From positions 1 through 40,587 of the forward strand of contig JAEERP010000020.1 of the NCBI GenBank assembly GCA_016285885.1: a stretch of 40,587 nt of DNA, in the 5' to 3' direction. Below, piece after piece: positions 7,650 through 19,900 of this stretch. The DNA comes from Paludibacteraceae bacterium. Lineage in GTDB: Bacteria; Bacteroidota; Bacteroidia; Bacteroidales; Paludibacteraceae. The first letter of the stretch is position 1. The number at the start of each line of letters is the position of its first letter. The notes beneath the pieces were generated by a model, which made no database searches, had not been told where the DNA came from, and saw only the letters and a program-made list of their open reading frames with translations. Both the position numbers and the translations under genes were made by a program.

Positions 7650-8592
7650 ATTTTCTTTGATACAATAATTCATATTGATTTAATAAGCCCTCTGCGGTCT
7701 TCCCTTTAAGAAAATCTTTAAGTTGAACAGCATTTTGACCAAACTTGCCGAAACACCATCTGCTATCATATCCATTTATTTGTTCCATCAGTTCCCCTTT
7801 GAAAAACACATTCCAAAATCCACCTGTATTAAAGAATATACCATCATCGTACACTTGAATATCCGAGGTTGATGCCACTTGCACATACTCTGAAGGTGCA
7901 ATGACTATAGTTCCCAAATCTAAAGACAATTGCTGACCTACGGGATTCTCTCCTTTCCCTGTATTGCATGCATACAAAACAATTACCGTTTGCTTATTTT
8001 CTTTTGTATTTTTTTGGAATAAATTCTCTTCAGCAGTATTCATAAAATACAATTCAAAATCAACCCCATTCCTAATTTCAGTTTTGTCCTCCATTATTAT
8101 GGCTTTAGGTATGCCATGAGCTCCAATAGTAAATATATCCTCATGATCGGGAAGATTTTCAAGTTTCCAGTGTAAAGCATTGTTATCTTTCCAGGTGTCA
8201 AAATCTTTGTTCTTCAGTTTTTTTGATCTATCAAATGACAAGTATATCTCTTCTCCATCCACATCCACCAACTTCACCGGATTCCCCGCACAGTAATTAT
8301 ACGGCGTCATCCCCACATACTTCTCGAACAACGGATCGACAGAGAGCCAAGCCGCATGGGTCGGGTCGAGGTAGCGGGCCCCGTAGTAGTAGAGTCCCGT
8401 CTCCTCATCCAGCTCCTTGGCGTTGAAGAGGTAAGGGGTGTTCCAAGAGCCGTTGCGTTGCTCAACGAAGACCTCGCCGTACGGGATGTAGGCGACGTGC
8501 TGGGTGATCTCGCCGTCGATGTCCGTCACGAGGGAGGTGGAGCCGAGGTGATCGACGTGGTAGAGGCGGATATTGTCGTGCATTTTTCTCAT
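7630..8592 (-). CDS. Orphan RHS cassette L3 with caspase-like cysteine peptidase tip
   Basis: About 320 residues from MRKMHDN; an open frame continues upstream to 8679. RHS core ends DVDGEE. The tip lacks a zinc motif but has GAHG with His159 and, after a hydrophobic strand (TVIVLYA), Cys209 in ACNTGKG. A His-Gly followed about 50 residues later by a strand and Ala-Cys is the catalytic layout of clan CD (caspase/CHAT-like) cysteine peptidases. The following SLDLGTIVIAPSEY fits the next strand of that fold. Overall similarity is not strong enough to name a family. Confidence 0.7.
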   Translation of the reverse strand: MRKMHDNIRLYHVDHLGSTSLVTDIDGEITQHVAYIPYGEVFVEQRNGSWNTPYLFNAKELDEETGLYYYGARYLDPTHAAWLSVDPLFEKYVGMTPYNYCAGNPVKLVDVDGEEIYLSFDRSKKLKNKDFDTWKDNNALHWKLENLPDHEDIFTIGAHGIPKAIIMEDKTEIRNGVDFELYFMNTAEENLFQKNTKENKQTVIVLYACNTGKGENPVGQQLSLDLGTIVIAPSEYVQVASTSDIQVYDDGIFFNTGGFWNVFFKGELMEQINGYDSRWCFGKFGQNAVQLKDFLKGKTAEGLLNQYELLYQRKYAKDLE

Positions 8593-8609
8593 CGTTTTCC
8601 TTGGGGGTT

Positions 8610-8648
8610 GGCACGGCTTCGACGTTGTCAGTGGCAGGGGGCTGACAA
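8610..8648 (-). repeat. Cassette leader palindrome, L3
   Basis: Leader copy with a mutated second stem (ACGTC-GAA-GCCGT on the minus strand). A degenerate upstream module follows it to about 8740 (TTGAATGGAACG, then a 4-C tract). Confidence 0.65.
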
Positions 8649-8799
8649 GACAAGTGTAGTTTATATACGTTCCATTCAATTGGTTTTGGGACTTTATAGT
8701 GTTATCTGTGTCTTTGTCGTTGTCTAAATTGGGGAGTATTATAGTCTTCTTTATTTAGAAAAACAAAATCTGTTGGTATCCGTTTAATTATTTGAATGC

Positions 8800-9246
8800 T
8801 CAGTCGTCGTCATTAGGTTTTTGCGCTTCCCATGCATTTTCATGAAGGCATTTTGCATAGACCCAACCTTTTCTGAAATCTCCACCAAGTTTGGGACCAA
8901 GATCTAAATAGGAGACAACTTTTGCCAAAAGACTGTCTTCAGTATATTCTAAAACATACACATGATCATTCCCCGCAATAGCATTCAACGGAACATGAAG
9001 ATAAGGTTCTATCCCACTTTCCAATTGACGATAATAATCCAAGTACCTATTTTTGTACTTTAATGATTCTATATAAATTACACTAACAGGTCTTTCAGGA
9101 CCCCTAATATCATCATAGCAATACATTTGCTTATGCGACTTTATGTATTCATGGTATTTATCGTGTATAAGGCCACCGAACACACCACAAAATAGCATAA
9201 TAAATACAACTATACTAATAAAAACCTTCTCTACTTTGTTAACCAT
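8800..9246 (-). CDS. Membrane-anchored immunity protein for toxin L2
   Basis: A 148-residue protein starting MVNKVEK, with one N-terminal transmembrane segment (VFISIVVFIMLFCGVFGG) and a soluble domain of about 120 residues ending in acidic KPNDDD. There is no lipobox and no clear cleavage site, so it is probably anchored with the domain outside the cytoplasm. ATG at 9246 is preferred over the GTG at 9249. It begins 2 bases after the L2 toxin stop. It is the only immunity protein here that looks like a plain membrane anchor. Confidence 0.68.
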   Translation of the reverse strand: MVNKVEKVFISIVVFIMLFCGVFGGLIHDKYHEYIKSHKQMYCYDDIRGPERPVSVIYIESLKYKNRYLDYYRQLESGIEPYLHVPLNAIAGNDHVYVLEYTEDSLLAKVVSYLDLGPKLGGDFRKGWVYAKCLHENAWEAQKPNDDD

Positions 9247-9248
9247 CA

Positions 9249-10268
9249 CTATTCTCCTTTCTCCGCTTTTAGAGCAGCGTTCTTATATTCTTCAGACATC
9301 CAAATCTTTGAAGGCGTATTCTGTCCATCTACTACCACATTGTCACAGCTTACATTTACACTCATTACGCCATTAAAAACTGATCCGTTCCATTTATTGT
9401 TTTTTTCATCGTATTTACTATCCCTGACAATCCAATTACCATATGGCTCATTAAGTCGACTAAAATATTTAGCCTGCTCATCAGTCATTGACACAGACTC
9501 AACCAACTTGGTATTTATCACCTGAACTTTTATTCCAATTCCAACCCCTCCAGTCGCTGTGAAACGTTTTTCTCCGAAACCAAAATTTGCTCCAAAAATA
9601 TAATGAATGCCAACACCAGATCCACATTCAGCATTGTACGAAGTTATATCTCCCAAGAATGTTTCATGACTCCAATCTTGTGTAATCCCTAAATTAATAG
9701 AAACAGAAAATCCTGCCACAATTTGTGGATCCTTACTCCCATCATGATTCTCCTGATTGCCAAAATATAGAACGGACCTCATCTTAAATTGAGTTTTCCC
9801 AACTTCATCATATGCAGTCCCTCTTTGGTAAACATAATTTAGTCCATAGCCCAATCCAGCTCCAATTTCTACTTCACCGAATTTATAAGTAACGCCAGGC
9901 CATTCTCCCCATTCCCAAGGCCATTTACCATTGGGATCCTGTAATTTAACTGGATTGCTAAAACAATATGCGTAAGGAGATATGCCCTTCCCTTTCTCGA
10001 ACAACGGATCGACAGAAAGCCAAGTCGCATGGGTCGGGTCGAGGTAGCGGGCGCCGTAGTAGTAGAGCCCCGTCTCCTCATCCAGCTCCTTGGCGTTGAA
10101 GAGGTAAGGGGTGTTCCAAGAGCCGTTGCGTTGCTCGACGAATATTTCGCCGTAAGGGATGTAGGCCACGTGTTGGGTGATCTCGCCGTCGATGTCCGTC
10201 ACGAGGGCGGTGGAGCCGAGGTGATCGACGTGGTAGAGGCGGATATTGTCGTGCTTTTTTCTCATCAT
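9249..10268 (-). CDS. Orphan RHS cassette L2 with glycine-rich unknown tip
   Basis: About 340 residues from MMRKKHDN; the frame is open back to 10373. The core is identical to its neighbours up to DPLFEK, then diverges (GKGISPYAYCFSNPVKLQDPNG) and keeps the canonical DPNG. The tip has alternating Gly and hydrophobic residues (EIGAGLGYGLNYVY, GVGIHYIFGANFGFG, GGVGIGIKV) that suggest beta strands or a membrane-inserting hairpin. I see no catalytic motif. A pore-forming or surface-binding activity is conceivable and would suit a membrane-anchored immunity protein, but that is speculation. Confidence 0.78.
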   Translation of the reverse strand: MMRKKHDNIRLYHVDHLGSTALVTDIDGEITQHVAYIPYGEIFVEQRNGSWNTPYLFNAKELDEETGLYYYGARYLDPTHATWLSVDPLFEKGKGISPYAYCFSNPVKLQDPNGKWPWEWGEWPGVTYKFGEVEIGAGLGYGLNYVYQRGTAYDEVGKTQFKMRSVLYFGNQENHDGSKDPQIVAGFSVSINLGITQDWSHETFLGDITSYNAECGSGVGIHYIFGANFGFGEKRFTATGGVGIGIKVQVINTKLVESVSMTDEQAKYFSRLNEPYGNWIVRDSKYDEKNNKWNGSVFNGVMSVNVSCDNVVVDGQNTPSKIWMSEEYKNAALKAEKGE

Positions 10269-10282
10269 TTTCCTTGGGGGTT

Positions 10283-10321
10283 GGCACGGCTTCGCCATTG
10301 TCAGTGACAGGGGGCTGACAA
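10283..10321 (-). repeat. Cassette leader palindrome, L2
   Basis: Leader copy with the ATGGC-GAA-GCCGT variant of the second stem. It abuts the end of the giant toxin's immunity gene after about 23 unique bases, with no upstream module. Confidence 0.7.
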
Positions 10322-10344
10322 GAAAACATTGCAAATCAAAATAA

Positions 10345-10902
10345 TTAGTCACCACCGAAAAATCTTCCGCCATACAATCTTCGACACTTCAGCACATCCT
10401 TTTCCTCTCTGGTGGCCTGTATCTTTCTCTTTCTGAGAGGCGTAGATGTATAGTAATAATCATCTCTGGGGTCAGACTCAATGTGGAAATGGGCTAAAGT
10501 ATGATCTACTATATTATCTTTCCCATCATAAATGTAAAGACGATATGGAATATTGATGTCAAGTGTGTCAACCGGGTATTCCCAAGGAAGTCCCTTATAC
10601 ATCTCACACCCGTCGTGATCGTCGGTTACATACATTTGTGGATACAGAAATAATGAGTCTTTTACACGTTTCCATGTCCCGATTTCCATGCCAAGAAATT
10701 TCGTATGATAAATGTAGCTTTTGTCCGAATGCCTCAATAACAATTCCATCTCCATATTATAACCGATTCCCGTATATAATTCCAAAACGGGCGACCGTAC
10801 ACATTTAGATGTGACAAATCCCGAGCCGCCACACGAATAGAAAAAGTGCACACATACACCAATTGCTAAATGTTTAAATATATTATATTTATCAACTCTC
10901 AT
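10345..10902 (-). CDS. Immunity lipoprotein for the giant RHS toxin
   Basis: A 185-residue protein with a hydrophobic N-terminus ending in FFYSC followed by GGSGF, so a likely lipoprotein. It has conserved blocks LYTGI, GTWKRVKDSLFLYPQM and IPYRLYI that recur in the right-arm protein at 37637-38173, so the two form a family of their own. Predicted beta-rich; no known family recognised. The start overlaps the toxin stop in an ATGA arrangement, which ties it to the HExxH tip of the 3073-residue protein. Confidence 0.78.
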   Translation of the reverse strand: MRVDKYNIFKHLAIGVCVHFFYSCGGSGFVTSKCVRSPVLELYTGIGYNMEMELLLRHSDKSYIYHTKFLGMEIGTWKRVKDSLFLYPQMYVTDDHDGCEMYKGLPWEYPVDTLDINIPYRLYIYDGKDNIVDHTLAHFHIESDPRDDYYYTSTPLRKRKIQATREEKDVLKCRRLYGGRFFGGD

Positions 10903-13900
10903 TCCTTTTTGCTATTTTTTTTTGAAGTAACTCCATTTATGTTCCGAAATATTTCGTATTTATGATCCTGACGATTTTCTACACGATGAATATAAACTGG
11001 TCGAACCATTAAGTTTTTGTTGTTTGCTGGTTTGGGAAGATTTTTATAAGCAGCAGGATAAGGTGTTTTGTCCATCTTTGACTCAAAGTCATCACCTCTT
11101 AAATGGGCCTCCACTTCATCAAAATAATCGTACAATGCACCTGCATCCTTTGTTATGCCACCATCCTTGGTCCCCTTCAATGACAATAGACCTATTTCAA
11201 ACTGATATCCATGCTTCAACTCATGAGCAAAATCACCGAGGTTGACTATCTCATCAGGATAAGCATAATAAGTGTTGACATTAATGATGAAAGTCTTTGT
11301 ATCCTGATCATATGAAACGAATCCAGCAGAATGTCGTTCGTATGGAATATCATTTTCATCGTAATCCGTATACGGTTCTTTATAGTAAGTCTTGAAATCA
11401 TACAATTGATCGGACTCTCGCATCGTATTAATTTCCTTTATCGCTTCTTTATAGCGTTCTTTATCTGCTTTATATTCTTGAAGTTTCTCGTCAGACACAC
11501 CCTTGTCGATTTTTACATTTATTTCCGATATTTTATCAACCGCAAATCTTACCATTTCTCCAGCCATTTCCTCTGCCGCTGGTGTGAGTGTTGTCCCGTT
11601 CGGGTCAACTAACCCCACCGGATTCCCCGCACAGTAATTATACGGCGTCATCCCCACATACTTCTCGAACAACGGATCGACAGAAAGCCACATCGCAAGG
11701 GTCGGGTCCAGATATCGGGCCCCGTAGTAGTAGAGCCCCGTCTCCTCATCGAGTTCCTTGGCGTTGAAGAGGTACGGGGTGTTCCAAGAGCCGTTGCGTT
11801 GTTCGACGAAGACCTCGCCGTACGGGATGTAGGCGACGTGCTGGGTGATCTCGCCGTCGATGTCGGTCACGAGGGTGGTGGAGCCTAGGTGGTCGACGTG
11901 GTAGAGGCGGATATCCCCTTCATAATCAGCACGTTCACCTTCGCCCGTGTTGTCGTCCGACAATTCCGACAATGGGGTGCCCCCGCAACAGAATGACTTG
12001 CCGTTCACATAATCATTGTTCTCCTTTGGTCTATTTTCCACATTGAAGGAATCGTAACGAGCCGCCAATGCACCATTCTGTTTGCCATATTTGTCCGCAA
12101 AATCTATCTCCCGAATATCCGCACCCGCATATTCCATGCGTCTCGGATCGGCACCGAAAGCATCAATGTCACCCATCTTGCTGGCGATGCGTTGCGCGCC
12201 TGCATAAATGTGCTTCGTATAACGTCCACCATTGGTCACGACAAGATAAGGGGAAACATATCCCACGAACTTCATCATCGCCGAATCGTTCTCTAACGCC
12301 TTCTCGCTGTTGACATAAACCGCCAGGTCTGGGGCAGATAGCTTCACCGTCCGCTCTCCACTCGCATCATAGAAATAATTGCTCACGAAACCGTTGTCGT
12401 TGATTGCCAACAGACGGTTCTCCTCGTCCCATAGCATCTGTCGCACCTTTTGTCCTGCGGTATCCGATACGCACGTGGAATCATCCGTCGGATTCACCGC
12501 CGCCAAAATCTGATTTCCGTTCGCGTCGAAATCATAGAGATGCACGCTTCTGAAGGTATCCGTCACGGCGGAGTCGGAAGAATATTCTTTGGCATTGACA
12601 TTCAACAGCTTGAATGTGTTCTCCTCGTCATATGTGTAGGTGAATTCATGCCCAGACTCCAATCTTCCCTTGAACTGCAGGTTCTCCTGTATCAAATCGA
12701 GCTTCTTAGAGGTCACGTTATAGAGTTTGTCATAGGACATGCTCAAGTTGTAGTGGGCAGTGTCGGTGTCGCTCGCTCTGAAGCTTCCCTCCGCGCCTAT
12801 CAGTCGGCTCCATCTGTCGTAATCGTACGAATGAGAGGTCCTGCCACCAATGGTTCTGCCGGCGTTCCCTATCGCCTTGGCCGTCACATCGTTGACGAGG
12901 CTCGTGATGTTGTCCATCTCGTCGTACCGGTAGACGTTCGACATGATTTCCCCCTCGTATGCAGGGGAAGTCACAGAAAGCGTAGCGAGCCTGCGGCGGT
13001 TCGGGGAGTAGGTGTAACGCGTCTCCGTACCGTTGCCATACTTCATATATTTCCGTTGCTCATACATGTCGTAGCCGATGGTATCAATGTAGCGATAAAG
13101 ATACTTCTTTTCTCCGATAACAGAGGATAATTGTCCACCTAAATTATAAAAATATTTCACTTTTTCACCGTCAGGATAGATCATTTCTTGCAGGCGGTTA
13201 TGGCTGTCGTAGGCCCACTCGGTAGTGTAGGTGGCAACCGCCACGTTAGGTATAACCAGGGTGCGGCGTTGTTTGGTCACCTCGCCCATCTTGCCGTAGT
13301 AGTATTCCGTGGCGCCGCTACCGTCCTCCACAAGGGCCAATCTGCCCACACGGTTGTGCTTAGCGTTTCGTCCGCCGTAGGTGTAGGTGACGTTGTTCTC
13401 CGGGTGACGAGGGTATTCCGTCTTGACCAGACGGTTGTACTCGTACTGGTACGTTATGGTGTCGCCATTGGCGGTACCTCTCTGCAACACATTGCCGGCA
13501 TTGTCATACACGAAGGTGGTCAAGCCAGCCGATGGATGATTCACAGACAATCTGCGTCCCGCCAAGTCGTAAGCGTAACTTGTCACGTTATTGCCCGCAT
13601 CGGTCACGGTGAGGAGTTGCCCGATCGGGTCGAAGGCATATTCGATCACGACAGGTTCATTCGTGCCAGGCTCGACACGTTCCGTCTTCGAAGTCTGTCC
13701 CGCACCGTTGGTGTAGGAGTAGGAGACATCATTGTTCGGAGCGGTGACGGTCGATTTCATCCTGCCGTCTTCGATGCTGTAGGCCATCCGAGTGACGCTT
13801 TCCGGACCGCTCTCGTCACCCGGCAGTGTCTGTGTCAGTGGTCGGTCGATGGCATCGTAGGTGGCAGTGTTGAGTGTCAACGTATTGAAATCCACAATAT

Positions 13901-16900
13901 CGGCGTATGCAGTCAACGGGCAGGTAGTCGGGTGCGTCGTTTCGACCGTTCGTCCGAGTGCGTCATACTTTGTTCGTCCGGAGACGATGTATTTCACCTC
14001 CGCCTGTTGGGAGTTGTCAATGACCTCAGCTTCCTTCTTCACCTGGTAAGGGCGTCCGAGGCCGTCCACATGGGTGACGGTCAGCAACGGATCACTTGGG
14101 TGCTGCGGGTCATAGTGGCTAGTTACGGCATAGGAGGTCTTGTAGTCCGCCCCATTGACATATTGGTAGGCGACGGTGTAAGGCACACCTTCGCTTTGTT
14201 CGTTCGGTGCGATGATGGTATCGATACGTCCAAGGTCATCCACATGATACTGTACCGTGTAACCATTCATGTCACGCACGGTTCTAGGGATACCGTAGCG
14301 GTAGTCGTAGTCCTCCATCTCGCTACGGTAGCCGAAAGCGTCGGTCACACGTTCCGGGTACATGTTGTATTTACGGTCGTAGAGGTAGGTGAAGAACATC
14401 TGCTCGCCGTTGGCGTTCTTCGGCAACGTCTTCTTTGTGATGTTTCCGTACGGATTGTATTCGAATGTCGCGACGGCATTCTTCCCCTCCCCCAATGACT
14501 GTTCCATCTTCGTGATCGCCCACGGGGTGATTTCATCTTCATATGAGGCTCTCACCTCACGGTATATCTCCTCGTCGGAACCCTTCACGACGACATGTTT
14601 CGGTGTGGCGTATTGATCCTTATCATACTCTATGGTAGTGGTGTAGTCGCCGAAGGCACCGTTGGTCAGATCCTCGAAATGGTAGTTTCCGAGGTTGCCA
14701 TAGCTCAAGTACGCATATGTCTCCTTGCTCAGATTCAGGGAGTTCCCGTCTTCGTAGGCAACAGAAGTTTTCTCCGCTGGGGCGGAGAAGAGACGCTCGG
14801 TCGAAGCAGTCTGGTCCACATCCAGCGAGCCATTCCCTGAAACGCTGTAATGTTGGTAGTTCGTGCGTTCCTCACGATATTTAAAGGAGGTGTCCTTGCC
14901 AGCTATGAGCGACCTTGTGAGGGCACCTGCGGTGAGGTAATGGTTCACGTCGTACTCCTGCAAGAGCGTGCGGATGGTATCCGCGCCGTCCATGCTTATC
15001 GTATAGACCTTGCCAAAACCGAGGAACTCACGCTCTCGACGGTCGCGTTTTCCATTCTCATAAGCGAAAAGTGTTTTTATGAGTGGATTAACCTCGGTCG
15101 AGTCGCTGATGGTGAGGGCAGACATCGCCCACTTACCTCCCGGATGGTCGGTTGTCGGTTTCGTGTGCGCATATTCGATGGTGAACTTTCCGCCGAACGG
15201 GTTGGTTACACTCTTAAGTTTGTTGGTGGCACCGATCATGGAATGGTGTACTTTGAGTTCCGTCTCGGAGTTGGATTTCATCAAATCCAGGAATCCGTCG
15301 CCGTCGACGTCGGAAATGCCAGAGATCGTACGGCTAGTTGATTTGGAGGTACCTCCACTCACGAATGGTGAAATAGTGAAGATGCCAGCGGAGAAGACCG
15401 CACCACCATTCGCGAACTTGGATTGTGCGGTAGCCTTCGACGCATTGATGGAACATCCTTTAGGATCTTGATAGAGCTGTATGCTATCCGAGTAGGAGTC
15501 TCCCATGTTGATTTTCGCTAAAATGGACTCTCCATCATTCCCCAAATAGACCATGTCGGGAAGTCCATCGCTATTCACATCCATAAGCTGACTGGTGACC
15601 TCCGTGTAGGAGAACGTCGTATTTCTTCCCGCACAAATTCTGCCACTACCACAGAGGGGCACCGTGATGCTGGTTCCCGCACCTCCATTTTGGGTCTCTC
15701 CATGATATATTTCGCCGGAACTGAATGTAATATCCGGGGTGAAACTATAACCGAGATTTAGTCTGACCTTGTTAGGGTAAACCTTGTCAGGGAGTCCGTC
15801 TCCGTTGATATCGTACCATTCCCACACAGATCGGGATTCGTTGCGGGAGTAGTTACCATTGGCGCTGGTGCTGAGTGGTTGCGTCGCCTTAGCGGCCTCC
15901 TGCGCCATCTTAACTTGGTTTTTCAAGGTAAAGGCGGCCTTTATCTCAGCGATTGCTTTGGTTATACCGCCAGACCCTTCACCGCCGCCCTCGGATGCGT
16001 TGGAATCATCGCTCAACTTATAGCTGAGGTTCATGCCCATGCACCACGCGTTAGCTTCCTGCATCGGGAGACCACCCTTGCTGAAATAGACCTTTTGTTC
16101 GCTCAGAGAACCATCGACGGAGGTATATGTCACATCCATTGATTGCCTATCATCACCTTGGTTACGGTCAGATTTGCAGTGTAGCCAATCCGGATAGCCG
16201 TCGCCATTCAAGTCCAACACTGAGTTCTCCGTATGAGACTTCGTGTCCGACGAACCACCGCTAGCGCCCAAACCGAACTTTTTTATCTTCACACCGCAAC
16301 TTGCAGATCTTGAATTTGTGAAGGATGCCGTAGAGAGTGTAGGCGCCGAACAAGTTCCAGTCAATGCGGGGTCATCACTTTTGGTGAAATTGTAGGAAGG
16401 AGCGAAATCCATTGTGTCGATGACAGGGTTACCCATACGGGAAGCGGATTGCGCGGACGCACCCACCCAAGTGAATTTTGTGGCACCCACGTAGGTGTTC
16501 GAGGCAACATCATAACTCATCGGGAAGAGTTTCATCTCATCCGTTTTGCCTACGATTCTGGAAAGCTCATCCGGGTCGATTTCCGCATCTTCGTTCTCTC
16601 CCCATGATTTGAGCAAATTCTGGTCATCCTCGCTTATTTTCATGGATTTCATCTTCAAGTCGGCAAGATTGATCGGATCCTTTTCGTTTTCCTTCCCGCT
16701 GTTGTAGGCGAATTGTCCCCATCCTTTGTAGAAGGAGCCAAGGCAAGACAACGAATCCGGGAAGTCAGTATAAAGCGATGTGCGTATGGTCGTGATCACC
16801 GTGTCTTGTTCTTCTGAAACGGTTTGCTCGTTCTCATCCTGATACTCAAGGAGATATGTTCTATGGAAGGCAATGTCGACGTGACCCGACTCTACCGTGT

Positions 16901-19900
16901 CGGAATAGGCGATGAAGCGATATGCATGGTTTTCCAAATCCTCCACCGCATATTTAGCACCATCCAGAACCTCATCCACGAGCCGGTTGTTCTCATAGCA
17001 GTACACCTTCATCTTGTTCGGGCGTTCTATGTCAGTCAAACCTAAGACGATGGAGACAGAATCGTTATCCACATAAGTTACTTCGTCGCCATCCTCATCC
17101 ACAAAACTTAATGTTGTAGGGCCATACACCTCTACCTTGTTGTTGTACTGTTTAGGCAATGGGGAGAGACGCACCACATCTGTGGCACCATCAGCACCCA
17201 TCACCTCCACGACAGGCCTCCATGAAACCGCATCATGGCGAACAGGGTTATCCGAAACGATTTTGAACGTCAATAGGGTTGAGTCCGAGAAGGAGAAGTT
17301 GGCTGAGCCCTCAGGTAGATTTTGGCCTTCCGAAAGGATAATCTCTTCCTGTACAGACTGATTCTTCAATTGAAGGTCTGAACTTACGATTAAAAGTCTC
17401 ACATCGGAGGAAGAGAGAGCGCTCTCCCAAGTCACAGACACCGTGGAGTTGGCAGGCACGACAACCGAAGAGACATCGGCAGCGCTGAAATCAGCTTCCG
17501 AGTTGTAGTTTCGTACGTTTTCCCCATCCACATCCTGCTCTATCGGCAGTGGGGATGTATATTGAATGTCGGATGTCCACTGGACATCATCTTTCCACCC
17601 CTGCCTTCTGGACTGAAGCCTAAAGAAGATAAGGTCTCCTTTCAATACGGAACAGGTATTGGAAAGAGTACTCACTGTATCGTTTGTAGCAGGATTTAGA
17701 CTATCCACCATTAGATTGGAACTTCCACGCTGCAGGTAAACCCTCACACCGTCCACGAATTGGGAGGAGTCGTCAACCACACTATATGGAGCAATGGATA
17801 CCTGTGACTGAATGGAGACTTCGCCGTCGAAAGGAGCCCGCCATACGCGGACAGCATCGTGCATCGGGAATGCAGTCTCCAAAGAGTCAATGATCCGATC
17901 CATATCCACTTCAGCGCTCATACCCGGATAGTTTGGAATCATTGATTTTTCCGTATCCTTGATAGGGTTAGGAGTGAGCGACGAAAACCTTGAGAAGGTA
18001 GGAACTCCATCCACTAAGTGGTTGAAATAAACCTCACCCTTGTATGCGATATCAACCAGACCGTCATTGTTGAAATCCTGAAAATAGACAGATGTGTGAC
18101 TATTGTCCCATGTCTGTGTGAAGGTCGCACCGATACTGGCGTAGGATATGCCGGCACCGACATCCTCGCTCAAGGAATGTGAATCCGACTTGCTAAATGA
18201 GAAGAGCAGAGGCTCATCACTTGGGTTTTCCACCGAAATAGCTTCTCCGAACGACGAACTTCCCCATTGTGCAGGTTCATATCCAATGCCCTTACTTGTT
18301 TGGTACACTTTATCCGGCAAGCCGTCACCATTGATATCCACCAAAGCGACCCTACCACCTCCCGAGCTGTTGGAATAAGTATAGGAGACTCCTCCGTAAA
18401 GCGCAAACGCACCGGCGTTCGCACCTCCACCGACTGTAAAGCCATCCGAACAATCGGTGCAATTGATCATGGACGTCTTTGCAAGGAATGCATCACCTTC
18501 CCTCAATGACTCGAAAAGAGGATTAAACGCCTTTGTTGAATTATAAGTTTTCTCCCCTCCAAATAAGTTGGGAGGAGCAGAATAGTAATCTAGTTCGTGG
18601 GTGTTGAAGACGTTCCCATCCGCACCAATATGGGATACGGACGCCAGCAAATTGGTGTGGAAATCGCCCTCCTTGTAATTAAACTTATACCCCCTCAGGT
18701 ATTTTCCTTCGAAGTAGATGTTCACACTATCCAACAAATGGTTGCTGGATGTGAGGTATCCATAACGGGCATCGCTACGTTTGATTTTCTTCTCAGCCCC
18801 GTTTTTCACCACCACCACCGTGTGAGGATCTTCTCCGGCATTACCAGCCTTTATCGAATCCAAATAGAGTGCTTTGGCATAGAGCAGCGCATTGCCCTCT
18901 TCATCTTTGAAAGTGTATTCCTCCTCTTCCCTATATGTGTACTCGACGTAGTCTCCGTGGATCTCTTGGATACGTGTTAGATGCCATTCGGAGATGACAT
19001 CACTTCCATTGCCTTGATATTTGCCCTTCACAACGCCTATGATGGTTGTATCCTTGACGGTTTCGTTGTCCGCATTCTTTCTTTCAGTGATCTTGTAGGC
19101 TCCGTAAGTATATTTTGTGCCCTTACGGTCGGTCACCTCCCAGATGTAGTTCGATGGTTTATCACCGATGCGGACAATCTTAGAAAAAGCGCCCTCTTTA
19201 CGAGGATAGAACCTTACGCCGCTGTTCCCATTCCCGCTCTTTCTACTGTGATTGGGCTCACGGTGAGCAAGGCCGACACCATCCTCCAGCAACATCTGTC
19301 CGTCCAGCAGATAGGTCTCTGACTCAAAATCCGAGTTGTAACGAGGCACACCCCAACGGGTATCCACTGTGATGGCGGAGGTAACCATGTTCCAACCCTC
19401 GCCCAACCAACCGCTGCCGGCATCACTGCTATATTGAATCGTCAGGTTCGGCGCCATGCCGTTACGGGCAGGTGGCATCTCCAGGCTGTATGACAATGAA
19501 GCGGTACCGTTGCTATTAGCCTGTGGTGCCTCCATCATTTGCACCTTGGCGGTAGGATCCGCCGCCTGCAGATCACTCATCATGGTTGGTGCGAATCCCT
19601 GCGTCTCAGGCGATTCAGGTGCTTGGATCACACCATTGATCATATCCGTGAAGTGTGTGGTGCGGGAGATGATTTTGCGGTTCTTTCGATCCACACTATC
19701 ACGTTGCAACGCCACCCAATGTCCCAATTGTTCATCGTAGTAGTAGGTGCGGATGTCATCCTCGGTGTATCCACTCGGTATTTTGGTGCGATCGTAGCCA
19801 AGCACCACCTTGGCACCCTTGCCGCCGAAATGCTCGCCATGAGGCAAGAAACGGTAACCGGAGAAACTGTCCGTCACGTTTGTCAGTCCGCGGTCCAACT

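Noticed and set aside
13188-14498. A 436-codon open frame on the plus strand, and several similar long frames, opposite the giant toxin gene.
   Set aside because: They lie antisense to a coherent RHS reading frame. They have no family resemblance, signal peptide or operon context, so they are shadows of GC-richer coding DNA.
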